The notes: generated from the letters alone by a model not told the origin. A DNA stretch of 64,000 bases from Gracilinema caldarium DSM 7334 (GCF_000219725.1 NC_015732.1:2108001-2172000), one strand, 5' to 3'; counted from the first letter of the stretch, positions 40,692 to 50,163 are shown. Translations and numbers: made by a program.

Positions 40692-41270
40692 CTATTTTTT
40701 AAATTGCTTTAGATATTCCCCTAACCCAGCTGCTTCCAGTTCCGATTTGGGAATAAAACGAAGAGAAGCAGAATTCATGCAATACCTGAGACCTGTTGGC
40801 TCTGGGCCATCGGTAAATACATGACCCAGGTGGGCTCCGGAAGATTTGGATCGAACTTCCACCCGGTGCATACCAAAGGAAGTATCTTCTATAAATACAA
40901 GAGCATTTTTATCCAAAGGTTCCCAGAAGCTTGGCCATCCCGTACCGGAATCGTATTTCGAGTTTGATGAAAAGAGGGGTGTTCTATCAATTACATCAAC
41001 ATAAATGCCTTCCTCATGATTATTCCAGTATGCATTGGCAAAGGGCCTCTCGGTTCCACCTTGAACAGCCACCGCATATTGTTCAGGGCTCAGGGTCTTC
41101 CGTAACACTTCGTCCGGCACTACACAAATATTTGCTTCGTCAGCTTTTTTTTGTATCATACAGGCCTCCTTCTCCTTAACAGCCATTCCGACAGCCATTT
41201 CTGCAGCCGTTTCGTGAGCCACGCAAGAACTGATTACAACACCAGCAATAATAATCACTATTATTTTCAT
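40692..41270 (-). CDS. msrB: Peptide methionine (R)-S-oxide reductase MsrB, predicted lipoprotein
   Basis: 192 residues. The N-terminus is a short hydrophobic signal ending in a lipobox-like ISSC, so the enzyme is probably anchored outside the inner membrane. The MsrB domain is complete: LRKTLSPEQYAVAVQGGTE, YDSGTGWPSFWEPL, HLGHVFTDGPEPTGLRYCMN with the catalytic Cys, and LRFIPKSELE. It reduces the R form of oxidised methionine in exported proteins. Zinc-binding CxxC pairs are absent, as in many MsrB proteins. No MsrA domain is fused. It is transcribed divergently from uvrB. Confidence 0.93.
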   Translation of the reverse strand: MKIIVIIIAGVVISSCVAHETAAEMAVGMAVKEKEACMIQKKADEANICVVPDEVLRKTLSPEQYAVAVQGGTERPFANAYWNNHEEGIYVDVIDRTPLFSSNSKYDSGTGWPSFWEPLDKNALVFIEDTSFGMHRVEVRSKSSGAHLGHVFTDGPEPTGLRYCMNSASLRFIPKSELEAAGLGEYLKQFKK

Positions 41271-41382
41271 AAAACTAATATACTATATACCTTACTATTT
41301 TAAAAATATTCATCTACAATCAGACCTAAACATTCGTATAGTACCCCTTGCAAAATTCTGCGTACAGGCCCATACTACATGC

Positions 41383-43404
41383 ATGCGACCATTCCACGTT
41401 GTAGCGCCCTATGAGCCCGCAGGAGATCAGCCAAAGGCTATTCAGACTCTGGCCCAGGGGGTTTTAGCCGGGGACCAGTACCAGACCCTGAAGGGAGTTA
41501 CCGGTTCTGGTAAAACCTTTACGATGGCAAAAATTATCGAACAGGTTCAAAAACCGACCCTGGTCATCAGCCATAACAAAACCCTGGCGGCCCAATTATA
41601 TCGGGAATTTAAGGGGTTTTTCCCCCATAACGCGGTCGAATATTTTGTATCCTACTACGATTACTATCAGCCCGAAGCCTATGTGGCAAGCCGGGACCTC
41701 TATATAGAAAAGGATGCTTCAATAAACGATGAGATTGAACGGATGCGGCTTTCGGCTACCCGAAGTCTCATGGAACGGCAGGACGTGATTATCGTGGCCA
41801 CCGTATCCTGCATTTACGGCCTTGCTACCCCCGAAGTGTACCGAAAAATGACCGCCACGGTAGCGGTAGGAGAAACCATCGATACCAATGCCCTCATGCG
41901 GCGCTTTGTAGAACTGCAATATGAACGGAACGATGCGGTGCTGGATCGGGGCCGCTTCCGCCGAAGGGGGGATACCCTGGAAATCTACCCCGCATATCTG
42001 GAAGAAGCCTACCGGATCGAGCTCGACTGGGACATGGTGAGCCGGATCCGCCGCTTCGATCCCATTTCCGGCCAGGTGCTGGAAGAACTGGACCGGGCAC
42101 TCATCTATCCGGCCAAGCAGTTTGTCATGCCCCAGGATATGATTGACCGGGCCCTGGAAAAAATTAAAGCTGAACTGGCAGAGCGCTATGAGTTTTTGCA
42201 AAGCACAGGCAAACTCCTGGAAGCAGAACGGCTCAAAACCCGGGTAGAATACGATATTGAGATGCTCACCGAAATGGGCTACTGCCCGGGGATAGAAAAC
42301 TATTCAGCCCCCCTGGCAGGCCGGGGCCCCGGCGAACCACCGGATACGCTTATCGATTATTTTCCCAAGGACCATCTTACCTTTATCGATGAAAGTCATG
42401 TAACCCTGCCACAGATCGGGGCAATGTATGCCGGCGACCGGTCCCGTAAACAGAGCCTTGTGGACTACGGTTTCCGCCTGCCTTCCGCCCTGGATAACCG
42501 GCCCCTCCGGTACGATGAATTTGTGGAGCGCCTTGGGGCTACCATCTTTGTCTCCGCAACACCGGGACCCACCGAACTGGAACAATCGACCCAAGTGGTA
42601 GAACAGGTAATACGACCCACAGGATTACTGGATCCGGAAATCGAAGTGCGGCCCAGCGATGGCCAGATGGAAGACATTTATGCCGAAATCCGTCAGCGTA
42701 TCAGTAACGGCGAACGGTCCCTGGTCTTAACCTTAACCAAGAAGATGGCCGAGGATTTAACAGACTACCTGAGCGGCCTGGGGCTCCGGGTCCGGTATAT
42801 TCACAGCGAAGTAGAAACCATCGAAAGGGTGGAAATACTCACCCAGTTGCGGCAGGGGGACTTTGATGTCCTGGTGGGCATCAACCTCCTTCGGGAAGGG
42901 ATTGACCTGCCTGAGGTTTCCTTTATTGCCATCCTGGACGCGGATAAAATTGGCTTTCTCAGGTCTGTTACCAGCCTCATTCAGATTATTGGCCGGGCAG
43001 CACGGAACGCAGCGGGAAAGGTCATTATGTATGCGGACCGGATGAGCGACGCTATGAAAGCGGCCATCGCAGAAACCGAACGGCGGCGAAGCATTCAAAT
43101 GGCCTACAACGAAGCCCACGGCATTACCCCCGCCACCGTAAAGAAGGCTATTGCGGATATTCTCGTGCGGCACCAGGAAGAAGAAAAGGCTGCGGCGGTT
43201 ACCTCGGTGGAAGTTCTGAAAAAATCCTACAATATACTCATCCCTGCCCAACGGCAGCAGTTAATGAAAGCCCTGGAAGCAGAGATGCTGGAACACGCGA
43301 AACGGCTTGAATTTGAACAGGCCGCGGCAATTCGGGATGAGATTTCACGGATTAAGAATTTGTCCCAGGGGGAAACACGGGGTCGTCAGGAAGCTGAATC
43401 GTAA
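41383..43404 (+). CDS. uvrB: Excinuclease ABC subunit UvrB
   Basis: 673 residues, full length. Walker A is GVTGSGKTFTMAK; the beta-hairpin that probes damage is YYDYYQPEAYVASRDLYIEK; the Walker B region is LTFIDESHVTLPQIGAMYAG; helicase motifs FVSATPGPTELEQS and VGINLLREGIDLPEVSFIAI follow, with QIIGRAARN as motif VI. The C-terminal UVR domain (EMLEHAKRLEFEQAAAIRDE) contacts UvrC. It verifies lesions in nucleotide excision repair. The ATG has no strong Shine-Dalgarno. Its last 53 bp overlap the convergent histidine kinase gene. Confidence 0.97.
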   Translation: MRPFHVVAPYEPAGDQPKAIQTLAQGVLAGDQYQTLKGVTGSGKTFTMAKIIEQVQKPTLVISHNKTLAAQLYREFKGFFPHNAVEYFVSYYDYYQPEAYVASRDLYIEKDASINDEIERMRLSATRSLMERQDVIIVATVSCIYGLATPEVYRKMTATVAVGETIDTNALMRRFVELQYERNDAVLDRGRFRRRGDTLEIYPAYLEEAYRIELDWDMVSRIRRFDPISGQVLEELDRALIYPAKQFVMPQDMIDRALEKIKAELAERYEFLQSTGKLLEAERLKTRVEYDIEMLTEMGYCPGIENYSAPLAGRGPGEPPDTLIDYFPKDHLTFIDESHVTLPQIGAMYAGDRSRKQSLVDYGFRLPSALDNRPLRYDEFVERLGATIFVSATPGPTELEQSTQVVEQVIRPTGLLDPEIEVRPSDGQMEDIYAEIRQRISNGERSLVLTLTKKMAEDLTDYLSGLGLRVRYIHSEVETIERVEILTQLRQGDFDVLVGINLLREGIDLPEVSFIAILDADKIGFLRSVTSLIQIIGRAARNAAGKVIMYADRMSDAMKAAIAETERRRSIQMAYNEAHGITPATVKKAIADILVRHQEEEKAAAVTSVEVLKKSYNILIPAQRQQLMKALEAEMLEHAKRLEFEQAAAIRDEISRIKNLSQGETRGRQEAES

Positions 43405-44518
43405 AGATGGTACCCTGTTCAGGGTTGCTTACATAACTAATGCGGCCCCCCAGATAGTCCTCAACAAAAAGACGGGCCGCATAGGTACCCCAGCCCCTTC
43501 CCTTTGCTTTCGTTGAATAGGCGCGCTTAAAGATATTTGCCTGGACTTCTTCGCTGATAACTGCGGGATTTTTTATTTGAATGATCACCGCATCAGACTT
43601 AGGAAAACAGCGCAGTTCAACCACATCCCCCGTCTTACAGGCTTCGATGGCATTTTTAACAAGGTTAGACACAACCCGTTTTAAGAGGACCTCATCACTG
43701 ATGATTTTTTTCTCCCCACAGGGAGTTATCACAACCTGAATTCCCCGTTCTTCCGCCATGTAATTATAGAGGGTCCCCACTTTTTGCAACAAAGAACTGA
43801 CCGATACAACCGATGCATTCACAGATAAACTGCCATGTTCCGCATCCCAAATGCTCCGGTGGGTCTGAATTTCTTCAGTAAGCTGTTCCGCCGCAATCTT
43901 AGCCAGATCCAGGTATTCCCGGACACCACTTTCTTTATCATCGATGAGGTATAACACCGACTGTATCGATGATGCGGTATTTAAAATATCATGCAGAAAA
44001 ATACGCTCAAAGGTGTCCCGCCGCTGTTCCGCAGAAATATCAATCAGAGCCGCAAGAATAAAGACCTGGTTATGGGTAATAAAGGGCTTGGTCCAGACCA
44101 ATAGGTCCAGCTGGTCATGGTGCTGAGAACGGGTACGGTCAATCTGGCACTGCTGAAGGTCTATGGCTCCGGAAAGGGCACTGGCTATTCCCTGAGCAGC
44201 ACCGCAGAAACGGCAGAATTTTGCCGTACCACAACCGCCCGCTGTTTCACGAGCGTGAATACACCCAAAGGCTTCGCCAGGTCTCAATCCAAAGGGATCT
44301 CCATGTGGATCTGCTAAAAAAGATTTTGCCTTGGCATTGATGTACACAATCTGGCGATGAACATTAAAAACCATCACTGCAACAGGGAATTCGTACAACA
44401 AATCCAAGCCACGGTAGTCTGCAACCCAGTGTTTTTGTTCTTCCAGCTCTGCCCCTGAAACCCGTTCGAAATCCCTGAATGGCAATACAATCGCCTCAGC
44501 TTCTAACATGCTATTCAC
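43352..44518 (-). CDS. PAS-domain sensor histidine kinase
   Basis: 388 residues, no membrane segments. Residues about 30-170 form a PAS-like sensor (YEFPVAVMVFNVHRQIVYIN) with several cysteines in the middle (GCIHARETAGGCG, CRFCGAAQG) that could bind a metal or cluster. The phospho-acceptor region reads FERIFLHDILNTASSIQSVL, and the ATPase domain has VVSNLVKNAIEACKTGD (N box) and GRGWGTYAARLFVEDYLGG (G2 box). It should be a soluble cytoplasmic kinase; no response regulator is adjacent. It starts 3 bp after the preceding unknown gene, so the two form an operon. Its 3' end overlaps uvrB. Confidence 0.9.
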   Translation of the reverse strand: MNSMLEAEAIVLPFRDFERVSGAELEEQKHWVADYRGLDLLYEFPVAVMVFNVHRQIVYINAKAKSFLADPHGDPFGLRPGEAFGCIHARETAGGCGTAKFCRFCGAAQGIASALSGAIDLQQCQIDRTRSQHHDQLDLLVWTKPFITHNQVFILAALIDISAEQRRDTFERIFLHDILNTASSIQSVLYLIDDKESGVREYLDLAKIAAEQLTEEIQTHRSIWDAEHGSLSVNASVVSVSSLLQKVGTLYNYMAEERGIQVVITPCGEKKIISDEVLLKRVVSNLVKNAIEACKTGDVVELRCFPKSDAVIIQIKNPAVISEEVQANIFKRAYSTKAKGRGWGTYAARLFVEDYLGGRISYVSNPEQGTIFTIQLPDDPVFPPGTNS

Positions 44519-44521
44519 TCC

Positions 44522-45208
44522 CTATGTGCCTGTAGCAATCTGAATGCTGGCCATCAACTTTTGAGAAAACGCTCCATCATCAAGAGTTCCATTAAGGTAC
44601 TCAGTGATGAGGGATCTGATAACCTGAGGGAAAGCTTCCCAGTACCGTTCCGGCCACGCTCCCAGTTCTGCTCTCAACTGCCGTTCTTCTTGAGCCGGCA
44701 TGGTTCCCGAAGAATAGGCTATAAATTGATGAACCATCGTGGCAAGCACATCAGGTGGCAGCAATTTTTGCCTGGAAGTTCCTGTTTTTCCCCGGCCCAT
44801 CGATTTTCCCCGTTTCCCTGATATTTCACCGCTGTCATAGGCTTCACCATGACCAGGGCTTCCGTCACTGCCATAGTCTTCGGTGCTGCCGGCGGCGGTG
44901 GTCCGCAGGGGCACCCAGGCATTCAAAAGTTCGTCTCGTTCGGTATCGCTTAATTCAGGGGCCTCCCGCTTGAGCATTTCCGCGACCATATTCCGTACGG
45001 TCTGGCGGATTCCCACAAGACTTGCATTGACATTTACCTCCGCAGCCACCTTGTGGGCCCAGGCCTTCGGGTCCGGGAGGCCCGCCGAGCCGAACATAGC
45101 CAGGTCCCGCTTTCTGCGGACCACCGCCGCCGCGACAGCTTCAATCGAATTTTCATCAGAACGATTTAAGATATAATCCAGGACTCGCACCAATTCTGCA
45201 TCAGCCAT
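44522..45208 (-). CDS. Hypothetical protein, helical with low-complexity centre
   Basis: 228 residues from ATG 45208. The N-terminal half is helical (MADAELVRVLDYILNRSDEN, SIEAVAAAVVRRKRDLAMFG). A Gly/Ser/Asp-rich linker follows at about 110-150 (STEDYGSDGSPGHGE, GKRGKSMGRGKTG), then another helical block (VLATMVHQFIAYSSGTMPAQ, RYWEAFPQVIRSLITEYLNG). I do not recognise the family; it looks lineage-specific. A longer frame to 45376 would overlap the divergent MBL gene and is not preferred, although no clear Shine-Dalgarno supports the chosen start. It is 3 bp upstream of the PAS kinase gene and may take part in the same signalling. Confidence 0.65.
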   Translation of the reverse strand: MADAELVRVLDYILNRSDENSIEAVAAAVVRRKRDLAMFGSAGLPDPKAWAHKVAAEVNVNASLVGIRQTVRNMVAEMLKREAPELSDTERDELLNAWVPLRTTAAGSTEDYGSDGSPGHGEAYDSGEISGKRGKSMGRGKTGTSRQKLLPPDVLATMVHQFIAYSSGTMPAQEERQLRAELGAWPERYWEAFPQVIRSLITEYLNGTLDDGAFSQKLMASIQIATGT

Positions 45209-45347
45209 GTAATAATAGTAACTAATAAAAGCAGGCTGCTCAAGGCTGTAATGGAGAGACCACTGTTTCAAGAAAACAATGGCCTGAGGGATCGCTGCAC
45301 TGCTTTTAGGTTGACGCTCTAGTCCAGGCCTGATACAACAAAGGCAT

Positions 45348-46238
45348 ATGATCATCGAATTTCTTGGAACCGGCACCAGTCATGGGGTTCCGGTTGTAGG
45401 CTGTACCTGCCCAGTCTGTACATCCAGTGATAAAAGGGATCAACGCTATCGAGCTTCTTTGTATATTCAAAGTACGACAGGCGAAACGGTTGTCATTGAT
45501 ACGGGACCGGAATTCCGGCTCCAGGCAATCCGTGCTCATATACAACGGCTCGATGCCATTCTATTAACCCATGCCCATGCGGACCATCTCCATGGCCTGG
45601 ATGACATCCGCCCCTTAAGCTGTCAGAGACCCTTGCCGGTCTATGGAAATAGGCCGACCATAACCGAAATGAAAGAACGCTTCAGTTATGTGTTCAGGGA
45701 AACCCAGATTGGTGGTGGTAAGCCGCAAATTATCCCCATCATTGTCAGCACTGAAAATAATGAAGAGAATAATAAGAGCTGTACCTCAGACTCACAAGAC
45801 TTAGCCCAACAAGATCCAGACTTAAATCTAAAAAGGGGCTTAGACCCAATACATCACATTACGCTGGGTAACCTTATCATATATCCTATACCAGTGTTTC
45901 ATGGCCGGCTTTCCATACTGGGTTGGCTTATTGAGGAACAGCACTATCGGATCGCTTACCTTACAGATGTGAGCTCAATACCCCCTGCATCATACGCGAT
46001 GCTTGATAACCTGGATATACTCATTATAGGAGCCCTTCGAAAACGACCACATCCAACCCATTTCAGTTTTGACGAAGCCTTCGAAATTATCCGGCAACTT
46101 AAGCCACAGCAAGTTTTTCTTACCCACCTGTGTCATGATTATTCCCATAGTGCTGTAGAGACATATATCCAAGAACAGGGGTTCGGGTTAGATAGGGTTG
46201 CACCAGCTTATGATGGGCTGAAGCTATCCCTTCCGTAA
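45348..46238 (+). CDS. Metallo-beta-lactamase-fold hydrolase, PhnP/RNase Z-like
   Basis: 296 residues. MIIEFLGTGTSHGVPVVGCT begins a PhnP-like MBL protein, with a CTCPVC metal-binding Cys cluster. The active-site motif is LLTHAHADHLHG (HxHxDH at 75-80), with Asp207 in LTDVSS, His185 in PVFHGRL and FLTHLCHDYSHS near the end. Such enzymes cleave cyclic phosphodiesters or act in RNA or nucleotide turnover. An Asn/Asp/Gln-rich insertion at about 134-168 is unusual and lies in a loop between the metal motifs. It is transcribed divergently from the unknown gene at 44.5 kb and followed by a bidirectional terminator. Confidence 0.9.
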   Translation: MIIEFLGTGTSHGVPVVGCTCPVCTSSDKRDQRYRASLYIQSTTGETVVIDTGPEFRLQAIRAHIQRLDAILLTHAHADHLHGLDDIRPLSCQRPLPVYGNRPTITEMKERFSYVFRETQIGGGKPQIIPIIVSTENNEENNKSCTSDSQDLAQQDPDLNLKRGLDPIHHITLGNLIIYPIPVFHGRLSILGWLIEEQHYRIAYLTDVSSIPPASYAMLDNLDILIIGALRKRPHPTHFSFDEAFEIIRQLKPQQVFLTHLCHDYSHSAVETYIQEQGFGLDRVAPAYDGLKLSLP

Positions 46239-46269
46239 CAAAATCTTTAAGGGCACGGTAATAGAAAAA

Positions 46270-46296
46270 AAGACCGCCTTTTCATGGCGGTCTTTT
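46270..46296 (+). terminator. Bidirectional rho-independent terminator
   Basis: AAGACCGCC (46270-46278) and GGCGGTCTT (46286-46294) form a perfect 9-bp stem with a 7-nt loop; A-runs precede it and T-runs follow it, so it can end transcription from both sides. It lies between the MBL hydrolase (plus) and rpmB (minus), which converge here. Confidence 0.85.
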
Positions 46297-46350
46297 CAGC
46301 TTTCAGCCAGACAATATGCAGACTGATGCTTTGTCCAAGTTATGGAAACC

Positions 46351-46542
46351 TTAGACCTTCTTGGTAACATAGTCACTCTTAAGGCAGCGGGTGCAGAGCT
46401 TAAGGGTTATAGTAGTACCCTGGATTTCAGTCTTTACCTTCACTAGGTTGGGTTTCCAGGTGCGGCGGCTATGATTTTTTGCATGGCTAACCTTGTTTCC
46501 AGTTACCGTGTGTTTTCCACAAATATCGCAAGTCCGTGACAT
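46351..46542 (-). CDS. rpmB: 50S ribosomal protein L28
   Basis: 63 residues from the chosen ATG. MSRTCDICGKHTVTGNKVSH begins with the L28 zinc Cys pair, and LKLCTRCLKSDYVTKKV carries the second pair, so this is the zinc-binding version. It belongs to the large ribosomal subunit. GGAAGGAAGG about 6 nt before this ATG supports it over an ATG 27 bp upstream. It converges on the MBL gene with a terminator between. Confidence 0.95.
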   Translation of the reverse strand: MSRTCDICGKHTVTGNKVSHAKNHSRRTWKPNLVKVKTEIQGTTITLKLCTRCLKSDYVTKKV

Positions 46543-46671
46543 AACAAACCTTCCTTCCGGAGTATCCATACATACAAAGTATGGGCTACTATATCCTAAG
46601 CAGAAAAAAAAGTAAAGCCCTTATGCTACTTATATGATACCTATAGGCTCATTTTATTATTCATAGGCTTG

Positions 46672-47418
46672 CTAAAGTCGAAACAGTTTTTTTAAAGAAG
46701 CTTTTTGCATAATCCGGTAATGAAGATAGAATAGAAGTCCTGCCATAGGAACACATGCAAAGGATACAATGACCGACCAGTCGAGGGTGAGCCGATGCAT
46801 CAGATTTACATCGATGATGGTTTCAAGCCCAAGACAAAACACCGTCACAGCTAGTAAAAGGATGGCAAACACATTAAGGCCCTTTCTCTGGGAGATACCG
46901 ATAAAGAGAGAAGCCAAGGTGATGCACAATTCCACAAGGAGCGTAATCGGTAATCCATAACACAGGTACCAGGTAATATGACCATCGAGTACATCAAGCA
47001 CAAAAATGAGGAGCGGCATACTGGGTCCCAATACAGCAAAAATAAGCCAGGGATATTTTCTAAGAATAAGGGGAATACAAATAACAAGCCACAGCATAAG
47101 AATTCCAATTCCTGCATACAGGGACCAGGAAACTTTATGTTCAGCAAAGAGATTGGCAAGAATTGTTACAACCAGGGCAATACCAGAAAAAACCGAGATA
47201 AGCTCTACCGCAATTTTACTGTTAATCCTCATATCAGAGGATTCTCTTTCTTCTGTATCACGTTGTTTACCGGACCTGAAGGTTGGATATTCTGCTGTTC
47301 CCGGAATATGCTGGGTTTCTAAACGCTGTAATTCTCCTTCCAGGGTTGGTTTTCCACAGAGCGGACACCGTTCATCGGTTTCCCGTACAATGACTAAACA
47401 AAAGGGACAATGTCTCAT
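46672..47418 (-). CDS. DUF6320-type membrane protein with zinc ribbon
   Basis: 248 residues. The N-terminus is a zinc ribbon, MRHCPFCLVIVRETDERCPL with CxxC twice (CPFC, CPLC), followed by a hydrophilic linker and six predicted membrane helices beginning near DMRINSKIAVELISVFSGIA. This matches the DUF6320 pattern, whose members are known to sit beside alcohol-acetyltransferase-like genes, as here. It overlaps the upstream acyltransferase gene by 4 bp (ATGA). Function unknown; it may anchor or serve the acyltransferase. The family name is recalled, not searched. Confidence 0.75.
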   Translation of the reverse strand: MRHCPFCLVIVRETDERCPLCGKPTLEGELQRLETQHIPGTAEYPTFRSGKQRDTEERESSDMRINSKIAVELISVFSGIALVVTILANLFAEHKVSWSLYAGIGILMLWLVICIPLILRKYPWLIFAVLGPSMPLLIFVLDVLDGHITWYLCYGLPITLLVELCITLASLFIGISQRKGLNVFAILLLAVTVFCLGLETIIDVNLMHRLTLDWSVIVSFACVPMAGLLFYLHYRIMQKASLKKLFRL

Positions 47419-48737
47419 AGGTTTACATCTCCTTCATCATGACTGCTAATAATAAAGACATCGATTCCAAAGGATGAAATTTTGGAGAAAAAGCGGCGTT
47501 CAAAATCTGTATTCCGAACCATACTGCCAATGTTGATATAGAGCCGGTTCTGCCAGGTAAGGACCCCCACATTGGCTCCAGTGGTTCGCGCCCTTGATGG
47601 GATAAAGCTATAGCGTATCACATGGGAACTAAAGGGCTCAGGCAGTTCAACAATCCCTACATTCGACAGGGAACCGGAATAGGCACCAACACCGATGGTG
47701 GCATTGATAATACGCAGAACCAAGGTTTTAATGGGCAGAAACACTATTTTACCAAAGGGATTCCGTTCTCCTCCCACATTCCGCTTTAATTGGCGAACCA
47801 ATTCCTTTTCTTCGAGCCCTAACTGCATCTGGTGATGCACCCGCCGCAGAATTTCCTCAAAGGTCCAGTGACCGAGCCGTACATCAATATGGGGAGCTAC
47901 AAAGAGAAAAAAATTTCGCAGGGATTTAGAAGGATATATTTTTCGTAAATTAACTGGAACCTGAACAGAGATGATTTTTTTTGCCCTTCTTTGTTCCCGC
48001 CGGGGCAGGGCTTCATACATATCCTGCAGGACATCTATATAAGCTGCGGTTAAAAACTCAGTAAGAGAAACCTTAAAGCTCTTCGCTACAGCCAGAATCT
48101 GCTGAACCTCCATGGAACCTAAGGTTTCCCGATAGGCAATGAACATACGGGAACCGGGAATAGTAAAGGCCTGACCGGTTTTATCAGGGACTGTCGCGGT
48201 GGGGCGGAAATATTTATTATAACCATCCTCTGCTTCTTCGCTCTCTACCGGTTCCCGGGGATGTTTTATTCCTGCTTCTGTAAGAATCAGGTCTTTAACA
48301 TCGGTGCCGATCCCAATTCTGCGCAGATATTCCACCGTAAGGGCCCGCATAAATGCAATCGCCCCGGCGCCATCGGTGATCACATGATGAAATTCCACCG
48401 CTATTCGTCTGCCATAGGCAAAAATACGGACCGCAGGCCGGTCAGCACCTGGCGGCATGGTGGCACAGGGGTACCGGAGTTCTTTTTCCACTCGGGGTGG
48501 TTTGGTAACCGGATCCAGGTAATGCCAGAATACGCCACTGCGCAGCCTCACAAAAAAATAGGGAAACCGGGGATAGAGCGCATCCACCGCATCCTGCAGG
48601 GCAGGAACAACAATGGGAGCATCCAGTTCCCCATAAAATCTGAATACAAAGGGGCCGGAGGCTCCAGCTATGGCGGCCATAAAGATAGCGCTATTATCCA
48701 GGGTGTAAAATGTATCGTCGTGTTTTTTATGGGGCAT
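47415..48737 (-). CDS. Condensation-superfamily acyltransferase (alcohol acetyltransferase-like)
   Basis: 440 residues of the CoA-dependent acyltransferase/condensation superfamily. The catalytic HHxxxDG motif is VEFHHVITDGAGAIAFM at about residue 130, with the second-half motif region around NVGIVELPEPFSSHVIRYSF and a late TGANVGVLTWQNRLYINIG strand. Relatives transfer acyl groups to alcohols or lipids. No carrier protein or synthetase genes are near, so this is not obviously a peptide-synthetase part. It is translationally coupled to the DUF6320 membrane protein, hinting at lipid-linked acceptors at the membrane; this is inference. Confidence 0.8.
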   Translation of the reverse strand: MPHKKHDDTFYTLDNSAIFMAAIAGASGPFVFRFYGELDAPIVVPALQDAVDALYPRFPYFFVRLRSGVFWHYLDPVTKPPRVEKELRYPCATMPPGADRPAVRIFAYGRRIAVEFHHVITDGAGAIAFMRALTVEYLRRIGIGTDVKDLILTEAGIKHPREPVESEEAEDGYNKYFRPTATVPDKTGQAFTIPGSRMFIAYRETLGSMEVQQILAVAKSFKVSLTEFLTAAYIDVLQDMYEALPRREQRRAKKIISVQVPVNLRKIYPSKSLRNFFLFVAPHIDVRLGHWTFEEILRRVHHQMQLGLEEKELVRQLKRNVGGERNPFGKIVFLPIKTLVLRIINATIGVGAYSGSLSNVGIVELPEPFSSHVIRYSFIPSRARTTGANVGVLTWQNRLYINIGSMVRNTDFERRFFSKISSFGIDVFIISSHDEGDVNL

Positions 48738-48856
48738 ACCTTATATTATAGACAATTTTTTGTATTTTTTGTTGCATTTTTCATTTGCCCCTCTTTTCAT
48801 CATGTACTCTGCATCGTATATTACTATTAAAGTCAGCTTTAACCAGGAGGTTATCT

Positions 48857-50155
48857 ATGGCAACAGCATCACAGTTAGGTCCTTATTTTGGTACCCAGGC
48901 GGTCCATGGGGGACAAAAACCGGACCCCACTACCCTTTCGCGGGCACCGGCGGTGTACCGAACCAGTTCCTTTGTGTTCAAGAATGCTGAACATGCAGCA
49001 AATCTATTCGCCTTAAAGGAATTCGGGAATATTTATTCTCGGCTCGGAAATCCCACCAATGACATGCTGGAAGCCATGGTAAGCGAACTGGAAGGTGGTG
49101 CCGCATCGGTATCGGTAGCATCGGGAACTGCGGCCATATTTAATACCATCATCACCATAGCCAGGGCTGGAGATGAAATCGTTTCGGCGAGCAACCTCTA
49201 TGGCGGCACCTACACCATGTTCGATGCCATTCTGCCTGACCTGGGGATCACCACCCGTTGGGCCGATATACGGAATCCTAAAAGTTTTGAAGAAGCTATT
49301 ACCGAAAAATCTCGACTGATCTATGTTGAGACCATCGGGAATCCGTCCCTGGATGTGGCTGATATTGCAGCCATTGCAAAGATTGCCCACCGGCACCATC
49401 TTCCCCTCGTGGTCGATGGGACCTTCACTACCCCCTATCTGCTCAGAACCATTGAGCATGGAGCAGATATCGTCATTAACTCCCTCACCAAATGGATGGG
49501 AGGACACGGAACAGCCATCGGCGGCATCGTAACTGATGGTGGAACCTTTGACTGGGCTGATCCAAAATTTGCCCTCTTTACCCAACCCGATAAAAACTAT
49601 CATGGCCTCCGCTGGGCTCTGGACCTGCCACCGGAACTGAAAAAGATTGCCTTTGCCCTGCGGTTCAGAACAGTACCCTTACGAAATCTGGGGGCCTGTC
49701 TTTCACCGGATAACGCATGGCTCTTTATCCAGGGAATTGAAACCCTTCACCTCAGAATGCCCCGCCATTGTGAAAATGCCCTGGAAGCAGCCCGTTTCCT
49801 GCAAAACCATAAACAGGTAGCCTGGGTACGTTATCCAGGCCTTGCGGAGGATCCCAGCTACCCGGTGGCTTCAAAATACTTGAGCAGGGGTTTTGGCGGT
49901 ATGGTGGTCTTCGGTGTTAAGGGAGGGAAGGCCGCAGGGGAACGGTTTATTGACCGGCTTAAGCTTTTTTCTCATCTTGCCAATGTGGGGGATGCCAAAT
50001 CTCTGGCACTGCACCCGGCCAGCACTTCCCATTCTCAGCTTTCTGAAGACCAGCAACGAGCTGCAGGCTTAAGTCCAGATCTCGTACGGCTTTCCATAGG
50101 ACTCGAAGACATTCGGGACATACTCGCCGATCTGGAACAGGCCTTGGAAGGGTAA
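48857..50155 (+). CDS. metY: O-acetylhomoserine sulfhydrylase, PLP-dependent
   Basis: 432 residues. Cys/Met-metabolism PLP enzyme family: PAVYRTSSFVFKNAEHAANL near the start, YSRLGNPTNDMLEAMVSELE, SVASGTAAIFNTI, NLYGGTYTMFDAILP, and the PLP lysine in ADIVINSLTKWMGGHGTAIG. Retention of the long NxHGLR-like insertion and the ending HPASTSHSQLSEDQQRAAGL, LVRLSIGLEDIRDI place it with O-acetylhomoserine aminocarboxypropyltransferases more than cystathionine synthases. It makes homocysteine from O-acetylhomoserine and sulfide. AGGAGG 6 nt before this ATG fixes the start; the frame extends 72 bp upstream without support. No SAM riboswitch is seen upstream. Confidence 0.93.
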   Translation: MATASQLGPYFGTQAVHGGQKPDPTTLSRAPAVYRTSSFVFKNAEHAANLFALKEFGNIYSRLGNPTNDMLEAMVSELEGGAASVSVASGTAAIFNTIITIARAGDEIVSASNLYGGTYTMFDAILPDLGITTRWADIRNPKSFEEAITEKSRLIYVETIGNPSLDVADIAAIAKIAHRHHLPLVVDGTFTTPYLLRTIEHGADIVINSLTKWMGGHGTAIGGIVTDGGTFDWADPKFALFTQPDKNYHGLRWALDLPPELKKIAFALRFRTVPLRNLGACLSPDNAWLFIQGIETLHLRMPRHCENALEAARFLQNHKQVAWVRYPGLAEDPSYPVASKYLSRGFGGMVVFGVKGGKAAGERFIDRLKLFSHLANVGDAKSLALHPASTSHSQLSEDQQRAAGLSPDLVRLSIGLEDIRDILADLEQALEG

Positions 50156-50163
50156 ACAATAAG

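Noticed and set aside
48738-48856. SAM riboswitch upstream of metY
   Set aside because: The 119-bp leader shows no S-box or SAM-II pattern and no terminator hairpin.
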